DNA of 7,592 nucleotides from Spirochaetaceae bacterium (GCA_003249275.1 QKJO01000204.1:1-7592); one strand, 5' to 3'. Positions 1 through 7,006 are shown, counted from the stretch's first letter. Program-made: numbers and translations. Notes: a model not told the origin generated them from the sequence alone.

Positions 1-1108
1 GGAAAAACAGAAAGAAGAGGAGGCACTGGAAGGAGAGAAGAAGGAACGGACAGAGCCGGCGGAAATGTCCCCTGTGGTGCCCTTCGATCCCCTCAGTCTC
101 GAACTCGGTTACGGACTGATCCCTCTGGTGGACAAGGATCAGGGAGCGGAACTTCTGGAGAGAATCACAAGAATCAGGAAAGAGTCGGCACTGGATCTGG
201 GACTGGTCGTTCCCCGCATCAGGATCATAGACAATATGCGTCTGGAACCGTCGGAGTACTGTCTCAAGATCAAGGGTGTGGAAGTAGGGACCGGCGTTAT
301 CCGGATCGATCAGTATCTGGCCATCAATCCCGGCGGCGAGAGAGAGCAGCTGGAAGGCGAGAGTACGGTGGACCCCGCCTTCGGTCTTCCCGCCGTGTGG
401 ATCGGATCTGATCAGCGGGACCGGGCCGAACGGGAGGGGTATACGGTCGTGGATCCCCCGTCCATCATCGCCACCCATCTGACAGAGATCATCAAGCGCC
501 ACTCTTCCGAGATTCTGGGACGTCAGGAAGTTCAGGCCATGCTGGGTGCCCTCAAAGAGGATTACCCTGCGGTTGTGGAGGAAGTCAACAAGATCTTCTC
601 CACCGGCGAGGTACAGAAGGTTCTGCAGAATCTGCTGAAAGAACAGGTTTCCATAAGGAATCTTGTCATGATTCTGGAAGCCATGAGCGATTACGGTTCC
701 GTAACCCGGGATGTGGGCTTCCTGACCGAAAAAGTAAGACAGACCCTTGGAAGACAGATTTGTTTGCAGTATGCTACAGAAGATAAGGAACTCAAGGTTC
801 TGACCATCGATCCCGGTGTCGAACAGAGCATCATCGACGCCAGAATGGAAACCGGAAAAGGCGACGTGGCTGCTCTGGAGCCGGATTTCCAGAGAGCCTG
901 GATCAATGCGGTGGCCAATAAAGTCCGGACCATGCAGGAAGCGGGGTACTATCCCGTTATCCTGAGCAGCGAGGCGGCGCGGCCTCTGGTAAAATCCTCC
1001 ACTCAGAGAGCCATGCCGGATCTTGTGATTCTGTCGGTTCCTGAAATAGTCAGTGATATAAATATTGAATCCCTGGGTGTCATATCCCTGGCGGAACAAA
1101 AGGTCTAA
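1..1108 (+). CDS. flhA: Flagellar export gate protein FlhA, C-terminal half (5' partial)
   Basis: FlhA is the inner-membrane export gate of the flagellar type III secretion system; its cytoplasmic domain forms a nine-subunit ring that docks chaperone-substrate complexes. The frame is open from base 2, so the ATG at 65 is an internal codon and 368 residues are visible, about half of a normal FlhA (near 700). The eight N-terminal membrane helices lie upstream of the window. Visible first is a charged Lys/Glu linker, then the full cytoplasmic domain with the family signatures LGYGLIPLVD, DPAFGLPAVWI, GYTVVDP, ATHLTEIIKRH and LGRQEVQ. Counting from the Met at 65, D103, F106 and T137 match in residue and spacing the chaperone-docking residues D456, F459 and T490 of Salmonella FlhA (from memory). 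The gene ends with TAA at 1106-1108, and flhF starts 21 bases later. Identity is secure. Confidence 0.96.
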   Translation, partial: EKQKEEEALEGEKKERTEPAEMSPVVPFDPLSLELGYGLIPLVDKDQGAELLERITRIRKESALDLGLVVPRIRIIDNMRLEPSEYCLKIKGVEVGTGVIRIDQYLAINPGGEREQLEGESTVDPAFGLPAVWIGSDQRDRAEREGYTVVDPPSIIATHLTEIIKRHSSEILGRQEVQAMLGALKEDYPAVVEEVNKIFSTGEVQKVLQNLLKEQVSIRNLVMILEAMSDYGSVTRDVGFLTEKVRQTLGRQICLQYATEDKELKVLTIDPGVEQSIIDARMETGKGDVAALEPDFQRAWINAVANKVRTMQEAGYYPVILSSEAARPLVKSSTQRAMPDLVILSVPEIVSDINIESLGVISLAEQKV

Positions 1109-1129
1109 AGGTTGGTTTAAGGGCAGAAA

Positions 1130-2308
1130 ATGGAGCAGCATTTTACAGAATCCGGTTATTCCCATGCGGAAGTCATCAGCAATATCCGTGTCAAATACGG
1201 AGACAAGGCAAAGATTCTCTTCTATAAAAATGTCCGGCTGGGCGGTTTCATGGGCCTCTTCACGAGAGACGGCGTGGAGTATACGGGATATATCACCGAC
1301 AACACCGGCGCCAGGCGCAGGGAGACGGATGAGAAGAACAAAAAGGAAATTCTGAACCTGACCCAGACCCAGAAAGGCTCAACCCTGGATGAAGTGCTCC
1401 GGGAAGTTAAAGAACTGAAGGAAAAAATCACTTCAGGACCGAGGGAGGAGGCTGTCCTTCACCCCTCTCTGGAACAGATGAAGACTCTGCTGGAAGAAAA
1501 TGATTTTTCCGAATTCTACATAGACGATATGCTGAACAGACTGAAGAGGGAATTTTCTCTGGAAGATCTTGAAAAGTACTCCCTTCTGGAAGAAGCGGTG
1601 ATGTCCTGGGTCGGTGAATCTCTGCTGGAGCATCCCGATACGCCCGTTCCCTCTCCCAGGGTCTTCGTTCTTGTCGGTCCCACGGGTGTGGGAAAAACCA
1701 CCACCATCGCCAAACTGGCGGCCATCAACGGCGTCACTTCGGGAGATCAGTCCCTTTCTGTCTGCATGATTACCATCGACAACTACAGAATCGGGGCGAG
1801 AACCCAGATAGAGACCTACGGCGACATCATGGGAATTCCCGTCTATACGGCCGAATCCTATGATGATCTGAAAGCCAAAATCGAAATGAACCGGGATCAC
1901 GATCTGATCTTCATCGATACAATCGGAAAGAGTCCCCGTGATTTTATGAAACTGGCGGAGATGCGGTCCATCATCGAGGCCTGCGGAAGCAATGCGGAAA
2001 TTCATCTGGCCATATCTTCAACCACCAAGGACAAGGATATCAACGAAATCCTGGACCAGTTTGAACCCTTTCACTACAAGTCGGTCATCCTGACCAAACT
2101 GGATGAGACGACAAGAGTGGGCAATCTTATAAGTATCCTGTCCCGGAGAAAGAAGCCCCTGTCCTACATCACCGACGGCCAGGGGGTTCCGCAGGATATC
2201 TCAAGGAATACAAGGGCGAAGCTGCTGAAGTCCCTGACGGGATTCGGCTGTGATGCGGATCAGGTTATTGGTAAATTGGAAAAGAAATACACCAGGATGT
2301 GGAGCTGA
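1130..2308 (+). CDS. flhF: Flagellar biosynthesis SRP-type GTPase FlhF
   Basis: FlhF is a signal-recognition-particle-family GTPase that marks the site of flagellar assembly, usually near the pole, and dimerises when GTP-bound. The 392 residues show the family order: a basic N-terminal B domain (about 1-105), a helical N domain (about 110-170) and the G domain. The P-loop GPTGVGKT is at 183-190, the DNYRIGARTQ segment at 217-226 and the TKLDE specificity motif at 322-326. The G3 motif reads DTIGK at 263-267 instead of the usual DTAGR. A conserved-type segment GQGVPQDI lies near 350. The start is supported by AAGGG at 1119-1123, six bases before the ATG. It sits between flhA and flhG, the standard order. 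In spirochaetes FlhF is known to affect number and placement of periplasmic flagella; that role is inferred here. Confidence 0.95.
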   Translation: MEQHFTESGYSHAEVISNIRVKYGDKAKILFYKNVRLGGFMGLFTRDGVEYTGYITDNTGARRRETDEKNKKEILNLTQTQKGSTLDEVLREVKELKEKITSGPREEAVLHPSLEQMKTLLEENDFSEFYIDDMLNRLKREFSLEDLEKYSLLEEAVMSWVGESLLEHPDTPVPSPRVFVLVGPTGVGKTTTIAKLAAINGVTSGDQSLSVCMITIDNYRIGARTQIETYGDIMGIPVYTAESYDDLKAKIEMNRDHDLIFIDTIGKSPRDFMKLAEMRSIIEACGSNAEIHLAISSTTKDKDINEILDQFEPFHYKSVILTKLDETTRVGNLISILSRRKKPLSYITDGQGVPQDISRNTRAKLLKSLTGFGCDADQVIGKLEKKYTRMWS

Positions 2309-2313
2309 CGGGA

Positions 2314-3192
2314 ATGCAGGATCAGGCAGAACTCCTTCGGGAGATGATGAAAAAAAAGAATGACACGGTTTCGGAAGAACAGAAGGCTCCTTCAACGAGG
2401 ATCATCACCGTCGCCAGCGGCAAGGGCGGGGTGGGCAAGACCAATGTTTCCATCAATCTCGCCCTGGCTTACGCCCGTATGGGGAAGAAGGTCATCGTAC
2501 TGGATGCGGACCTGGGTCTCGCCAATGTCAACGTTGTCCTTGGCGTCATACCCAAATTCAATCTCTATCACGTCATCCGCAAGCAGAAGACCATGAAAGA
2601 GGTCATTCTGGATACAAATTACGGGATTCAGATTGTTGCCGGTGCCAGCGGCTTTTCCAGGGTTGCCAACCTGACGGATGAAGAGAGAAACAATTTCATC
2701 TCCGAGCTTTCAGAGCTCTCTTCCGCGGATATCATCATCATCGATACAAGTGCCGGTGTATCCCACAATGTTCTGGCCTTCGTGGAGGCGGCGGATGATG
2801 TCCTCATCGTCACCACCCCCGAACCGACGGCCATCACCGATGCCTACGGCATCATCAAGATCATTTCCACAGAGATTGACAACCTGGATATGGGGATGAA
2901 GCTCATCGTCAACAGAGCGGCCAACATCACCGAAGCCAAGAAGGTTTCTCAGAAGGTCATCAACATTGCCGCACAGTTCCTGAATCTCAAGATCGATTAT
3001 CTGGGCTTCGTTTATGATGATCCCTCTGTTCCGGCCTCTGTCCGGAAGCAGCTGCCCTTTATGGTATCCGATCCCAGAGGTCCCGCGTCGGTCTGTATCC
3101 AGCGGATCGTGAACAGGCTTGAAAATGTCGAATTCCGGGAGGGACGGGGTGTGGGTCATTTTATAAGGCGTCTGATGAACAGGATGGAATGA
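2314..3192 (+). CDS. flhG: MinD-like ATPase FlhG (YlxH/FleN), flagellar number regulator
   Basis: FlhG is a ParA/MinD-type ATPase that limits flagellar number and stimulates the FlhF GTPase. I choose the ATG at 2314 (292 residues), not the in-frame GTG at 2299. The protein then opens MQDQAELLR, containing the DQAxxLR motif that is N-terminal in FlhG and acts as the FlhF activator helix, and a GGAG at 2301-2304 lies nine bases upstream. The GTG start would add five residues, overlap flhF and have a poor ribosome site. In this numbering the deviant Walker A GKGGVGKT is at 36-43, DADLGLAN begins at 64, and the switch II segment DTSAGVS begins at 144. The C-terminus has a basic amphipathic stretch (FIRRLMNRM), as expected for MinD-like membrane targeting. 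It lies five bases after flhF and is probably translationally coupled to it. Confidence 0.95.
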   Translation: MQDQAELLREMMKKKNDTVSEEQKAPSTRIITVASGKGGVGKTNVSINLALAYARMGKKVIVLDADLGLANVNVVLGVIPKFNLYHVIRKQKTMKEVILDTNYGIQIVAGASGFSRVANLTDEERNNFISELSELSSADIIIIDTSAGVSHNVLAFVEAADDVLIVTTPEPTAITDAYGIIKIISTEIDNLDMGMKLIVNRAANITEAKKVSQKVINIAAQFLNLKIDYLGFVYDDPSVPASVRKQLPFMVSDPRGPASVCIQRIVNRLENVEFREGRGVGHFIRRLMNRME

Positions 3193-3193
3193 T

Positions 3194-3222
3194 TTGACCC
3201 GGGGCGTTTCTTCATCTAAATT
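3194..3222 (+). promoter_or_regulatory. Possible sigma-70-type promoter downstream of flhG
   Basis: TTGACC (3194-3199) and TAAATT (3217-3222) are separated by exactly 17 bases. They match the vegetative -35 and -10 consensus at five and four of six positions. Transcription would begin near 3229, leaving only a very short leader before the ribosome site at 3231. If real, it would let the FlgV-like/sigma/FapA part of the cluster be expressed separately from flhA-flhF-flhG. Such matches arise by chance often, so this is tentative. Confidence 0.3.
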
Positions 3223-3226
3223 TTGT

Positions 3227-3236
3227 AAGGGGAGGG
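3227..3236 (+). promoter_or_regulatory. Strong Shine-Dalgarno deciding a TTG start
   Basis: The purine run AAGGGGAGGG contains GGAGG at 3231-3235. It lies 11 bases before the TTG at 3247 but 17 bases before the next in-frame ATG at 3253. The distance favours TTG as the start of the FlgV-like gene, which would add two residues (Met-Lys). Confidence 0.6.
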
Positions 3237-3246
3237 TCCGGATTCA

Positions 3247-3894
3247 TTGAAAATGATTAACAAGGGAATTCTTCCCCTCTCCGTCAGCGGGGGCGCAGCC
3301 CTGGTTTCCATTATCGTCGGAATGATCAGCGGCGTGACTCCGGGGACTCTTCTGGTCAGAGGCCTGCTGTCGGCGGTTGCTGCTGCGGCTTTTGTTCTTC
3401 TGTCCTCCTGGCTCGTCAATACGTTCCTTCCCGAACTGAGCAGTCTGGAAACCCGAACCGGAGCCGGTCCGGAGTCAGCTGCCGGACCTGGAAGCCGGGT
3501 GAATATCGTGATGTCCGATGATTCTGATGACTCATCCGATTCTGACAGTGATCTTCCCGGCGACGGTCCGTCTTACAGATCAACGGGTTCGGGCGACGGA
3601 GATGATATAGAAATTGCAGAAAGTGCCGGAAGTGTGCATAATAATAAACAAAATGATTTTGATACGGATAATCTGGATTCAGAGGGACTGGATACCCTTC
3701 CGAATCTGGACTCTCTTGAAATCAATATGGGCGGAGGATCTTCTTCCTCCGGGTACGGCGGAGACGACGGTCTTGTATCGGAGGAAACCGTATCCAGTGT
3801 AAAGGTTTCGGATAAACAGAGTTCACAGCATGGTGATCCTGAAGAAATTGCAAAGGCGGTGAAAACCGTTCTTGCCAGAGATAAGCAGAGATAA
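3247..3894 (+). CDS. flgV: Two-helix membrane protein, probable FlgV homologue
   Basis: A 215-residue protein with two closely spaced hydrophobic segments (about 9-30 and 34-60) forming a probable membrane hairpin. These are followed by a long acidic, Ser/Gly/Asp-rich, probably disordered linker (about 65-190, including a run of alternating D and S at 91-102). A short helical tail, DPEEIAKAVKTVLARD, lies at 197-212. FlgV (BB0268 of Borrelia, once described as an atypical Hfq) is a flagellar motor component reported next to sigma-28 in many spirochaetes and Firmicutes. The place between flhG and the sigma gene, the N-terminal hydrophobic hairpin and the conserved-looking tail all fit. The assignment rests on position and layout, not on an alignment. 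The start is TTG with a strong ribosome site; an ATG at 3253 is the alternative. Coding is well supported by its place in the array; the name is less certain. Confidence 0.65.
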   Translation: MKMINKGILPLSVSGGAALVSIIVGMISGVTPGTLLVRGLLSAVAAAAFVLLSSWLVNTFLPELSSLETRTGAGPESAAGPGSRVNIVMSDDSDDSSDSDSDLPGDGPSYRSTGSGDGDDIEIAESAGSVHNNKQNDFDTDNLDSEGLDTLPNLDSLEINMGGGSSSSGYGGDDGLVSEETVSSVKVSDKQSSQHGDPEEIAKAVKTVLARDKQR

Positions 3895-3906
3895 GAAGAG
3901 ACAAGC
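3877..3906 (+). repeat. Three 10-base tandem repeats over the flgV stop codon
   Basis: AGAGATAAGC (3877-3886), AGAGATAAGA (3887-3896) and AGAGACAAGC (3897-3906) are three adjacent copies differing at one or two positions. They span the last codons and TAA stop (3892-3894) of the FlgV-like gene and reach into the 33-base spacer before the sigma gene. The period equals about one DNA helical turn. Whether they bind a protein or are a replication-slippage product cannot be told from one sequence. Confidence 0.6.
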
Positions 3907-3927
3907 AGTAATAGGAAGTGATGGGGA

Positions 3928-4719
3928 ATGTCTGAACAGATATTGGAAGATGAAACAAAAGAAGATGCACTCTGGAAGGAATACCGGAAAACTCACAGTA
4001 TTGAGATCCGTGATACCCTGATCAAGCAGTATGCTCCTCTCGTAAAATATGTGGCTGGAAAAATATCGGTCGGAATGCCTCAGAATGTTGATTTTGATGA
4101 TCTTGTCGGTTTCGGAGTGTTCGGTCTCTTCGACGCCATTGAGAAATTTGATCCTGAGAAACATGTTAAATTCAAGACCTATGCGGTTACCAGAATCAGG
4201 GGTGCCATTTTCGACGAGCTCCGTTCCATCGACTGGGTTCCCCGTTCTGTCAGACAGAAAACCCGGGAAATAGAAGAAACAATACAGTCTCTGGAGGCGG
4301 ATCTGGGCCGTTCGGCCAGTGATGATGAAATTGCCAAGGCCATGAATATGTCACGGGATCAGTACAATCAGATGATCCTCAAAGTACGGGGGACAAGCAT
4401 CCTGTCCCTCAATGACGTCTGGTTTACGGGTGAGGAAAGCGACAAGGTTTCCATTCAGGACAGCATTGAATCACCCTTGAGTCTCCAGCCTGAATCCATT
4501 GCGGAGAAGGATGAAATCAGAAGGGTCATTGTGGAAGCCATAAACGATCTTCCGGACAAGGAGAAAAAGGTTCTTGTCCTCTACTATTACGAAGATCTGA
4601 CACTGAAGGAAATCGGACAGGTTCTGGATGTTACCGAATCAAGAATCTCCCAGCTTCATACAAAAGCCATCATGAGGCTCAGGTCCAAGCTTACAAACGT
4701 CAAGAAAGGAATCATGTGA
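3928..4719 (+). CDS. fliA: RNA polymerase sigma factor for flagellar genes (sigma-28, FliA/WhiG/SigD)
   Basis: This 263-residue protein is a complete group 3 sigma factor of the FliA/WhiG/SigD type, which directs RNA polymerase to late flagellar, motor and chemotaxis promoters. Region 2 covers about residues 27-100, with the core-binding/-10 segment [20 protein letters not shown] and the [18 protein letters not shown] block. The diagnostic DWVPRSVRQ opens region 3 at about 102-110. Region 4 (about 207-256) contains the -35-binding helix-turn-helix [20 protein letters not shown]. Length is normal. The ATG at 3928 has AGGAAG at 3913-3918, nine bases upstream. The fapA gene follows after one base. 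No anti-sigma factor FlgM gene is visible in the window. Borrelia lacks this sigma factor, so the window is not from that genus. Confidence 0.97.
   Translation: MSEQILEDETKEDALWKEYRKTHSIEIRDTLIKQYAPLVKYVAGKISVGMPQNVDFDDLVGFGVFGLFDAIEKFDPEKHVKFKTYAVTRIRGAIFDELRSIDWVPRSVRQKTREIEETIQSLEADLGRSASDDEIAKAMNMSRDQYNQMILKVRGTSILSLNDVWFTGEESDKVSIQDSIESPLSLQPESIAEKDEIRRVIVEAINDLPDKEKKVLVLYYYEDLTLKEIGQVLDVTESRISQLHTKAIMRLRSKLTNVKKGIM
4705..4710 (+). promoter_or_regulatory. Ribosome binding site of fapA inside the fliA 3' end
   Basis: AAAGGA lies ten bases before the fapA ATG at 4721 and within the final codons of fliA. The fliA TGA (4717-4719) and the fapA ATG are separated by one base, so translation of the two is probably coupled. 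Confidence 0.55.
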
Positions 4720-4720
4720 C

Positions 4721-6679
4721 ATGATCGGTCAGGATCAGTTTCAGGATGTGATGCGCGCCCTGTCGGAGAAAGACAAGGCCCGCCGTTCTGTTGAAGTATC
4801 CGGCATAACCATAGAAGAGGCCCTCAGTCAGGCTGCCATTGAACTCGGTGTACCCGTCAGGCGTCTTGAGTATGAACTGCGCACCAAGGGGCAGCGGGGA
4901 TTTCTGGGCATCGGTAAAAAAGAATTTACCCTGATCGTCTATGAAGCGGAAAGAAAGATCGCCCGGACAGCGGGCGGCGAAGTCGTCATGGAAGAGTTTG
5001 TGGACGATGAAATTCCGGAGGAAACAGTCATTCACGACGGCGATTTTACGGTCCGTCTATCCAGCGACGGAGCCTATCTGAAGGTGTCCCATCCCGATCC
5101 GGGAGGTACGCCTGTCTCCATTGATGATATCATCAAGGAACTGCAGTTCAGAGCCGTCAATGATATCAATAAAGAGCGGATTCAGAGTACGGTTGCCAAC
5201 GGCGACAGGGTTTATGTCAAAGTGGGCGATTTTATCTACAACCCCGTCAATGATGCCAGAGTCTCGGTGGATGTCTCGGATGACGAGATGCAGGCCTTTA
5301 TCGAGGTCCAGGAACCCGGGCCCGGCGGTGCCGATCTTACATCCTCCGACATCACCTCCTTTCTGAGAAACAACAATGTCGTTTTCGGTGTGGATGAAAC
5401 GGCCCTCACCAATTTTGAAGATCATCCCGTCTACAACAGGCCCTATCTGATCGCCAAGGGTGAGCCGCCCGTGAACGGACGGAATGCATCCATCAGCTAC
5501 CTCTTTGAACAGGATCCGTCCCAGGTCAAGCTGAAGCAGAAGAGCGACGGTACTGTGGACTTCAAGGAACTCAACCTGATTCAGAATGTGGTCAAGGGAC
5601 AGCCTCTTGCCAGGAAGATACCTCCCGAAGCGGGACGGGACGGCAGGACTGTCTATGGAAAGTACATCCCCGCCCGAGACGGAACGGATATTCAGATCGG
5701 TCTGGGAAAGAATGTTTCAATCACGGACAACGGCAAAACCGTCATAGCCACGGCCAGCGGTCAGGTTCTTCTGCTGAAGGGCAAGGTCACCGTCGAAACA
5801 GTCCTTGTCATACCGGGAGATGTGAACGCCTCTACCGGAAATGTCAGCGGACTCGGTACGGTCATCATCAAAGGAAATGTGGAAGACGGCTTTCAGGTCT
5901 CCGCTCAGGGGAACATCGAAGTCAACGGATTTGTGGGAAAATCCAATCTTCAGGCCGGGGGAGACCTGGTTGTCAAACGGGGAATCAACGGCGGAGAAGG
6001 GGAGTTCGGAAAGATCATCGCCGGCAAGAGCGTCTGGTCCAGCTTCATCAACAATGCGTCTGTGGATGCGGGTGAAAATGTCATCGTATCCGATGGAATC
6101 GTCAACGCTCACGTCAATGCGGCAGGCCGTATCCTCTGCAAGGGAAAGAGAGCCAGAATTGTGGGCGGAACTCTGCAGGCGGCGGAAGAGATCAACGCCG
6201 CCACCCTGGGCTCCTCGGGAGGAGCCGAAACGATCCTCAAGGTGGGATATGACCCCAATGCCAAGGAGGAGATGGATGATCTGCTCAAACGGCAGGAGGA
6301 ACTGGACCGCGAACAGAGCGAAACAGACCGCAATCTGCAGGGTCTGATGAGACAGAAACGGGCCAGAAAGAAACTGCCCGCCGAAAAGGAAGCTCTTTTT
6401 GTCGAGCTCCGGCAGAGGCACAACGATCTGATCGATGAAATGGAAAAACTGAAGGAAACCATCGAACACAAGAGCGAATACCTCTCCATTCTTCAGTTAC
6501 AGGGAAAAATCTGCGCATCCAAGAATGTAAACTCGGGAGTCAAGGTTTATATCAAGGATGAGGAGTATGAAGTAACCAACCCCTTTGATTATCCGGTCAC
6601 CTTTCTTCTTGAGGGCGGTTTCATAACAACCGCCAAGTACGAGGATATCACTGAGGAGGACCTTCAGAGGAGGGATTAG
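4721..6679 (+). CDS. fapA: FapA (DUF342) flagellar assembly protein with N-terminal Jag_N-like domain
   Basis: A 652-residue soluble protein with no signal peptide or membrane helix. Residues about 22-75 form a Jag_N-like domain: an ITIEEALSQAAIELGV helix, then the turn GFLGIGKKEFTLIVYE typical of Jag/KhpB N-termini. A FapA N-terminal region follows (about 108-275). The DUF342 core (about 280-510) carries the hallmark GRDGRTVYGKYIPARDG and then regular Gly/Val/Asn-rich turns (GDVNAS, GNVEDG, GNIEVNG, GENVIVSDG) that indicate a right-handed beta-helix. A charged coiled coil spans about 513-590, and a short beta-rich tail ends the protein. In Vibrio vulnificus FapA is needed for flagellation and links it to the glucose phosphotransferase enzyme IIA; whether that holds in spirochaetes is unknown. 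It lies between the sigma gene and a small K/E-rich gene with nearly no spacing. Family assignment is firm, molecular role is not. Confidence 0.9.
   Translation: MIGQDQFQDVMRALSEKDKARRSVEVSGITIEEALSQAAIELGVPVRRLEYELRTKGQRGFLGIGKKEFTLIVYEAERKIARTAGGEVVMEEFVDDEIPEETVIHDGDFTVRLSSDGAYLKVSHPDPGGTPVSIDDIIKELQFRAVNDINKERIQSTVANGDRVYVKVGDFIYNPVNDARVSVDVSDDEMQAFIEVQEPGPGGADLTSSDITSFLRNNNVVFGVDETALTNFEDHPVYNRPYLIAKGEPPVNGRNASISYLFEQDPSQVKLKQKSDGTVDFKELNLIQNVVKGQPLARKIPPEAGRDGRTVYGKYIPARDGTDIQIGLGKNVSITDNGKTVIATASGQVLLLKGKVTVETVLVIPGDVNASTGNVSGLGTVIIKGNVEDGFQVSAQGNIEVNGFVGKSNLQAGGDLVVKRGINGGEGEFGKIIAGKSVWSSFINNASVDAGENVIVSDGIVNAHVNAAGRILCKGKRARIVGGTLQAAEEINAATLGSSGGAETILKVGYDPNAKEEMDDLLKRQEELDREQSETDRNLQGLMRQKRARKKLPAEKEALFVELRQRHNDLIDEMEKLKETIEHKSEYLSILQLQGKICASKNVNSGVKVYIKDEEYEVTNPFDYPVTFLLEGGFITTAKYEDITEEDLQRRD
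6666..6674 (+). promoter_or_regulatory. Strong ribosome binding site at the TAG-ATG junction
   Basis: AGAGGAGGG lies at the very end of fapA, five bases before the next ATG at 6680. The fapA stop TAG (6677-6679) abuts that ATG. The quality of the site is a main reason to accept the short downstream reading frame as a gene. Confidence 0.7.
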
Positions 6680-6997
6680 ATGTCTATCAAGCCTCTTGAC
6701 CTGCAAACCATGTTTGTCCGTCTGAACGAGGTAAGCAAAGAACAATCTCACACTCAGCAGGCTGCCGCTCTGCAGCAGAATCTTGAGGCCCGTAAACTCG
6801 TGGAGAAGGAACTTCAGCAGAACAGTTCGGTCAACGAACTGAAGGAAGACAAGGAATCCGCCAAGGTCGAAGAGAAGGAAGAAAAGAAGCAGAAGGAAGA
6901 GAAGCGGCACAGCGGATCCAGAGAGAACAAAGAAGAGACCCGGAAGGAAGTTGTAAAAGATCCTGAAATGGGGAATCATATAGATATATCGGGCTAG
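6680..6997 (+). CDS. Small Lys/Glu-rich protein of the flagellar cluster, function unknown
   Basis: A 105-residue protein whose start directly follows the fapA stop and has an excellent ribosome site. The N-terminus (SIKPLDLQTMFVRLNEVSKEQ) is the only non-low-complexity part and looks conserved in style. Residues about 22-50 are Gln/Ala/Leu-rich and probably helical. Residues about 52-92 are almost all Lys, Glu, Arg and Ser and probably disordered or one long charged helix. It ends in GNHIDISG, a short uncharged tail. There is no signal peptide or membrane segment. I recall small proteins opening with a similar KPxDLQ motif in flagellar operons of Firmicutes, but cannot align them here. Position between fapA and a SwrB-like gene suggests a cytoplasmic flagellar assembly partner; that is inference only. 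Confidence 0.75.
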   Translation: MSIKPLDLQTMFVRLNEVSKEQSHTQQAAALQQNLEARKLVEKELQQNSSVNELKEDKESAKVEEKEEKKQKEEKRHSGSRENKEETRKEVVKDPEMGNHIDISG

Positions 6998-7006
6998 CAG
7001 AGCCGG

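Noticed and set aside
65..67. ATG at 65 as a real start of flhA
   Set aside because: The frame is open to the window edge, the upstream codons read as a charged linker, and FlhA is known to have eight membrane helices before this point.
1065..1355. 96-codon plus-strand frame bridging flhA and flhF
   Set aside because: Out of frame with both well-identified genes and Trp/Arg/Ser-rich in a way typical of shadows.
1433..2005. 190-codon minus-strand frame opposite flhF
   Set aside because: Entirely within flhF, where Walker A and TKLDE motifs fix the coding strand.
2710..3159. 149-codon minus-strand frame opposite flhG
   Set aside because: Entirely within flhG; Asp/Gly-rich composition is what antisense of this gene gives.
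3921..3935. Four-codon frame (ATG GGG AAT GTC TGA) overlapping the fliA start
   Set aside because: The only ribosome site nearby is two bases from this ATG, too close, and correctly spaced for fliA instead.
5841..6347. 168-codon plus-strand frame overlapping fapA
   Set aside because: Out-of-frame shadow, Ser/Arg-rich, with no ribosome site or family motif.
5717..6469. 250-codon minus-strand open frame opposite fapA
   Set aside because: It lies wholly inside fapA, whose product has clear family motifs; the antisense product shows no recognisable domain and is a shadow of codon bias.
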